A DNA stretch of 64,000 nucleotides, from the NCBI GenBank assembly GCA_030849465.1, contig JARVLF010000012.1:558001-622000 (forward strand), given 5' to 3'. The stretch is from Moesziomyces globuligerus (lineage: Eukaryota > Basidiomycota > Ustilaginomycetes > Ustilaginales > Ustilaginaceae). The notes below the pieces were generated by a model. That model saw nothing but the letters and a program-made list of their open reading frames with translations. It made no database searches and had not been told where the DNA came from. Below, in pieces: positions 59,052 to 64,000 of this stretch. Made by a program: the position numbers and the translations under genes. The stretch's first letter is position 1. Each line of letters opens with the position of its first letter.

Positions 59052-60926
59052 TCAGTTCTCGCGCTTGATGATGATGGCAGAAGCGCCACCGCCACCGTTG
59101 CAGACACCGGCGCAGCCGTACTGGCCGGGCTTGAGGGCGTGGGCGAGGGTGACGACGATACGGGCACCGGACGAGCCGATGGGGTGGCCGAGCGAGACAC
59201 CGCCGCCGAGCACGTTGACCTTGGAGGCGTCGAGGCCGAGCATCTGGTTGTTGGCCAGGGCAACGGCGGAGAAGGCCTCGTTGATCTCAAAGAGCGCAAT
59301 GTCGTCCTTGGTCAGGCCAGCACGCTCGAGCGCCTTGGGGATGGCGTATGCGGGAGCGATGGGGAAGTCGATGGGTGCACAGGCAGCATCGGCAAACGAG
59401 ACGATCTTGGCGAGGGGCTTGACACCCAGCTTCTGAACCTCGGCCTCCGAAGCGAGCACCACCGCCGAGGCACCGTCGTTGAGCGTCGAGGCGTTGGCAG
59501 CCGTGATGGTGCCGTTCTTGTCGAACACGGGGCGCAGCGAGGGGATCTTCTCGAGCTTGACGTTCTTGTACTCCTCGTCCTCGCTGATGACGACGTCGCC
59601 CTTCTTGTCCGAGATGGTGACGGGTGCGATCTCGTTGGCGAAAGCGTTGGCCTTCCATGCCTCGGCGGAGCGGCGGTACGACTCGACCGCGTAGGCATCC
59701 TGCTGCTCACGAGTCAACGAGAGCTTCTTGGCCGTGTTCTCGGCGCAGTTGCCCATGGCAACCTGGTTGTACACATCGTGGAGGCCGTCCTTGACGATCG
59801 AGTCGAGCGCCTGAACGTGGCCGTAGCTGTTGCCTCGGGGCAGGTAGTAACTGCGAGAGGTGGACAATGGCAGACAACGGTCAGTTTTTGATTCGACAAG
59901 CGACCAAAATCATCTTCGCTCCCGCACCGCTTTGACAGGGGCAGGTGAACTTTCAGACGAGGGAGCCCTGCCGGAGGAGCACCAAAGCATGCGATATGCG
60001 AGTGCTGCTGAAGTGCTCTGCTTCGGCTGCCATCTGTGGGATGAGGTCGCTGCCGAAATCGGGGAAGTCACAGAGTGTGCTGAGCCGGTCCGAGCGGGCC
60101 AAGAAGGCGCGACCCTGAAAATCGCACCGGCAGAAGGCCGCGGGCGCGTTCGGGGCCGGAGATGTTAGACCGGACGGGAAAATGGCGCGGGCGCAAGGCA
60201 GAGCGAGAGAGCGCGCCCGGACGTACCGGTCCAAATGCTCTTTCCCCGAAGAGGAGGAGGAGGAGGAGGAGCAAGGACCTTGCTGCGCTGCTCGGACCGG
60301 GAGTTGAGCACCAGCCCGCGCCGGCAACTGAGCCAGACGTGAAGGTCGCTGCTGTCGATGCTGTGTAGTTGGCCCCGAGAGCGATGATGGCGACGGGACG
60401 GTAATGGACCGATACTTACGGAGCGTTGGACATGGACTCCATGCCACCGGCGACCATGACGCCGCGGTGGCCGAGAGCGATGTTCTGAGCAGCGAGCGAG
60501 ATGGCCTTCATACCGGAGGCGCAGACCTTGTTGATGGTGGTAGCCTCGGTGGTGTCGGGGCACCCGGCCTTGAGGGCGACCTGACGAGCAGGAGCCTGGC
60601 CGACGTTGCCCTGGAGGACGTTGCCCATGTAGACCTCCTCGATCTGGTCGGGCTTGAGGCCGGCACGCTCGATGGCAGCCTTGACGGCCACCACACCGAG
60701 CTCGGGAGCGGTGGCCTTCTTGAGCACACCGTTGAAGGAGCCGATGGGCGTGCGAGCGGCGGAGACGATGAAGACGTCGTTGATCTGCGACTGTTGCCAT
60801 TGTCGTCGCCATCGGCAGCGCACAGGGCAGGAAGGCAAAGCGGGGTCAGCAGCCGTCGCACCGGTTCCTCGGCCTTGTCACGCCGTCCGAATGGTGGCGA
60901 GGCGGGGGAGGCACCAAACTTACCAT
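59052..60926 (-). CDS. ERG10: Acetyl-CoA C-acetyltransferase (thiolase II)
   Basis: Coding exons are 60924-60926 (just ATG), 60420-60790 and 59052-59850. Intron 1 is 133 bp (GTAAGT..AACAG) and intron 2 is 569 bp (GTAAGT..CGCAG); the product is 390 residues. The spliced N-terminus [20 protein letters not shown] is standard for cytosolic thiolase. Active-site residues are Cys91 ([11 protein letters not shown]), His347 ([16 protein letters not shown]) and Cys375 (CNGGGGASA). The C-terminus KREN is not a peroxisomal signal, and no mitochondrial presequence exists. It condenses two acetyl-CoA to acetoacetyl-CoA, the first step of the mevalonate and ergosterol pathway. Intron 2 contains a GAGGAG tract near 60251-60270. 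Confidence 0.92.
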
Positions 60927-61621
60927 GATTCTAGCTGTCTGATGGAGTCGAGCGACGGCGGTTTGGTAGAAAGCTGGCATCGGGAGTCGAAAGGAAAGGA
61001 AGGGGGGCGCGAGAGCGAGCTAGAATGTGCAGAAGGAGACCAAAGGTGGGGAAGGGCCAATCAGTTTGGGTGAATCGATCCTGTGTATCGATTTCAACAC
61101 GCTCCCACACACGCACGCGCCCTCGGAACAGCCGTTGCCAACCGCACCACTTTTTGGCTCGCCTCGCCCTGCATCCGACGCGCTCCGCCCAAACCTTCGC
61201 GAACCAAGGCTCGAATATGCAGCTTCGAGATGCACACATCCGCCTGCGCATCGGTCAGGCCACTCTGCCACTCTCACACCCTTCCGCTCCACTCTATTCG
61301 AATTCGTCCATCAGCTCACACTCTCACACCGGCTCCCGTCCCCACCAAGTGTGACGCTTCTCTCAGAGTTGCGCACCTTGGTGTCTAGCGAACTCATGCA
61401 GCCTCTTGCTCAGCAACTTTCTCGTCCGTCCGCGTTGGTAGTACATCCAATGACACAGTGGATGAAGGCTGAGCACGCACTCGCCAAAGAAAGGAAGTGC
61501 GAGTTCAAAAGCGAAGCTGGTGACGACGGATAGAAGTACATTGAGAACAACAAATACAGTGGGGCGGGGGGGAGGATTGCAGCTCATCGGCGGGGAAGAA
61601 AGTCACGATCTAGAAGTATGA
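60927..61621. other. Intergenic, thiolase promoter
   Basis: 695 bp between the 3' end of the zinc-finger gene and the thiolase start, both on the minus strand. No gene was recognised. Confidence 0.5.
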
Positions 61622-64000
61622 TCATTTGGCGATCTGGACTTTGCCGTTGCTGCTGGAAGAGCTTGAGCCGGGGTGCATATTGCTTGTTCCCGTCGATGCG
61701 TACAACGAGATCGCTGACAGCGGAAAGTTGCGGCGTTCGCCCGAAGAGAGTGGTGTCGCGCTGCGTTGGGAGGCTCCCTGGCCCTGCGGACCAGGTGACT
61801 GCGCCTCAACTCGAGCCTGCAGCTGTTTGGCGACAGCTTGCACCTCCTTGGACAAGCTGTTCCCCGGCCGGCCGGCGACGCTCTGGCTCGGTCTACCGTA
61901 GGCTGGACTGGCTGCTGCAGCAGCATGCAGCGCAGACACCATGGGCCGAATCGGCGGCAGCGTGACCGCGCTGCCCCCGACCATACCGTACGAAGCGCTG
62001 GGTCGCGGTGAGCCGGACGATGCCAAGGTTGTGCTTGACGGTGATTCGGACATGCGCTCCGACGGACTTCCCTGGCCGTCGCATTGATGGCGATTTCGTG
62101 CGTCTCGTCGGACAAAAGAGCGACCGCAGCTGTGGCAACGGAACTTCTTGCCGGGCGTGCCCAGACCCAAAGAAACCAGTCCGCCCGTGTCTCCGCCAAC
62201 CACCTCCTCCGGATCCCCGTGAATGCCAGGCTCGGCCTCGCTTTCGTGAATGCTGGCCACGTGACGCTGGAGATCGTGCTTACGACTAAAGGACCGTCCA
62301 CCCTCGGATTTGCAGCTCGGGTAGGGGCATGGGAAGGGCTTGGAACGATTCGGATCGGGATCGTGCGTGGAAAGATGCGTGTTGAGGTTGTACGCTCGAG
62401 CAAACGCCTTGTCGCACTTGGGGCACGGGAATCGCTTGGCCGGCCCGGAGCCCGCTTTCGATGCAGGAGAGGCCACTGACGCGGGAGTCGATGATCTGGC
62501 AACTTCGACTGCTCCGCTCGAAGAAGGCCTCGCTTCGCTTCGCGGCTCTCTTGCGGCAGCTCTCGCGAGCTCTTGCGAGGCACGGGCTGCTGCAGCAGCG
62601 GCGGCCGCGGCGGCAGCCTGCTGTATTGCCTTTTGCGCAGCCTCTCCGTGCTCGTCACCCAGACGCTTGATTGCCGCAGCTAGCGCGCGTTGGTCGTCGT
62701 CCATACCTCCGAGCAGTTCCGCATCCGCCTCCAATCCTATGGCTTTGGCAGCAGCAGCAAGGTCTGCACCTGAAAAAGACTCTGCTTTGGGCTGTTGCGA
62801 GTCTGGGATGGGAATAGAGAGACTAGTGTTGGCGTGGGCCGTGTCCGCCTGCGTCGATCCAGGCGCATTCCTCGAGTGTCTCCCCGCAGCGTCCGTCACT
62901 CTCGTCACAGGCGAATGTGCGCCTGTGACTTGCGTGCCTTGTGACGAGGCGGCTCGGCCATTTAGGTCGAGGGCTCCATCGGCATTCTGTGGCACCTGAT
63001 ACGGCGCCAGCGTGTTTGCAAAGGTAGACGTTGTCGGTAGACTGAGTCGGGAGGCTGATGCTGCATTGGGCACGCTCGGACCGGAGCTGTCGCCGGTGAT
63101 GAGATCCGCTTGCTGCGAGCTCGGAAGCTGTTGATCGATCGCAGCAACGCCGATGTCCGAATCGGAGGCAGCCGTGCGAGCAATATCGAGAGTGGTCGCG
63201 GAACTTGCTGATGATCCGGGTCCTGGCAAGATGGGCGCGGGTGGAAGACCAGGGAGAGCGGGGAGTTGGTCGACGGCGGCTTTGTGGGCAACCGAAGTCG
63301 AAGTGGATTGGATCAGAGCCGCGACTTGCGCTTGTATAGCCTGCGCATCAAGCGTTGTGTCATCTGTCGCGGTGACATTCTGAGATGAGCCTATAGGTAG
63401 GACGATATCGGCGGCAAGGCTGGTAGTGACGTTGGACAGGGCGGAATCGCTGGACGCCGTGGTGTTGGCGATCAAGCCCGTGGGGACTGGTACCGGTGCC
63501 AATCCCACGAGTGTGTCGGAAACATCAAGCCCGGCATCGTGAGTTGCAGAGGGACCTAGAGACGGCAAAGTGGTGCTTGACTGTGGAGGGACCACCGCCT
63601 CTAGGAGAGATGGAGCGCCGGTTGCGGGCGACGAGGCGGACGGTGACGTGGTCGTGCCGGACGGACCACGCCCCGCAGGATGCCGGTTCAGAGCAATGAT
63701 GAGCTCGTGTGCACGTCGGCCCAAGCTAGTGAGCAGAGAGGGGAAACGGAGGGTAGGACATGTCAGAACATCTGCTCGCCTCGTGCCTTGTTCGTCGCGC
63801 TGCTTACCTTGTGCGGACACAAGCGCTCGAATGGGCCGCTACGTCTGCGTTTTCGTTATTTGCTCCGGTGGAGCCAGCGTACTCGGCTTTGGAGATCGTG
63901 GAAGAGCTGCTGCGGATGATCGCCTCGACACCTCCAAGGTGGCCGCAGCAGGATGCCCACAAACAGGCCGGTCCGCCGTGCTGGAGCCTGCAGCTGCCAC
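61622..64000 (-). CDS. C2H2 zinc-finger transcription factor (5' end outside window)
   Basis: Exons in the window are 63808-64000 (open to the edge) and 61622-63725, with an 82-bp intron GTAAGC..CACTAG. The join gives SSACVRTSLGRRAHELIIAL, and the upstream exon stays open to the last base (LWASCCGHLGGVEAIIRSSS), so the start is beyond the window. A long Ser/Thr/Ala/Pro-rich region with a poly-Ala run precedes three zinc fingers: CPKCDKAFARAYNLNTHLST-H, CPYPSCKSEGGRSFSRKHDL..H..H, and CHSCGRSFVRRDARNRHQC (C2HC type). The tail is Ser/Pro-rich. It is a nuclear regulator by family; the target is unknown. The finger pattern is loosely like Crz1/Com2-type fungal factors, but I cannot place it further. 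Confidence 0.85.

Noticed and set aside
59851..60419. snoRNA in the long thiolase intron
   Set aside because: Only near-miss box C strings; no box D at a suitable distance.
1..64000. CRISPR arrays, insertion sequences, phage or viral genes
   Set aside because: None seen; gene structure is eukaryotic with spliceosomal introns throughout.

Overview
The window is 64 kb of nuclear DNA from a basidiomycete, most likely a smut fungus (Ustilaginomycotina, Ustilago/Sporisorium/Moesziomyces type). The evidence is the high GC content, long GC3-rich and mostly intron-poor reading frames, short GTAAGT..YAG introns, and the gene set (MedA-type regulator, DASH complex Dad3, ATG12, Met10, Pho8, Erg3). No rRNA, tRNA or CRISPR was seen. 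The genus cannot be fixed by eye.

Layout. 0-7 kb: end of a sideroflexin gene, ERG3 (sterol C-5 desaturase), HIS2-type histidinol-phosphatase and RPA49 (Pol I). 7-9.5 kb: no gene. 9.5-10.6 kb: a secreted pectin-acetylesterase/Notum-like hydrolase on the edge of a gene-poor island (10.6-18.2 kb) that holds a Tc1-like helix-turn-helix fragment, degenerate TCACG repeats and a decayed non-LTR reverse-transcriptase-like stretch. 18.2-30.6 kb: MedA-like regulator, a fluoroacetate-dehalogenase-like hydrolase, DAD3, an unrecognised acidic protein, a short-chain dehydrogenase, an OHCU-decarboxylase with a long C-terminal extension, prefoldin subunit 3 and a Siw14-like phosphatase. 30.6-44.6 kb: LRR protein, annexin, vacuolar alkaline phosphatase, ribosomal protein L7 with a box C/D snoRNA in its second intron, ATG12 and the large sulfite reductase flavoprotein MET10. 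46-54.6 kb: two single-pass membrane proteins of similar design flanking a secreted cysteine-rich protein. 55-64 kb: a divergent pair of AT-hook/coiled-coil proteins (possible CENP-Q and CENP-U homologues), a cytosolic thiolase and the 3' part of a C2H2 zinc-finger gene that runs off the right edge.

Most genes are unrelated housekeeping functions, as is normal for a fungal chromosome. The links worth noting are: ERG3 and the thiolase (both ergosterol pathway, not adjacent); DAD3 and the possible CENP-Q/U pair (kinetochore); and RPL7 with its intronic rRNA-methylation guide (ribosome biogenesis, together with RPA49). Several gene models needed exon assembly, including a 20-nt first exon for RPL7, a 3-nt first coding exon for the thiolase, five exons for ATG12 and four for the CENP-Q candidate. 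All domain names come from reading the translated sequence; no database search was possible.
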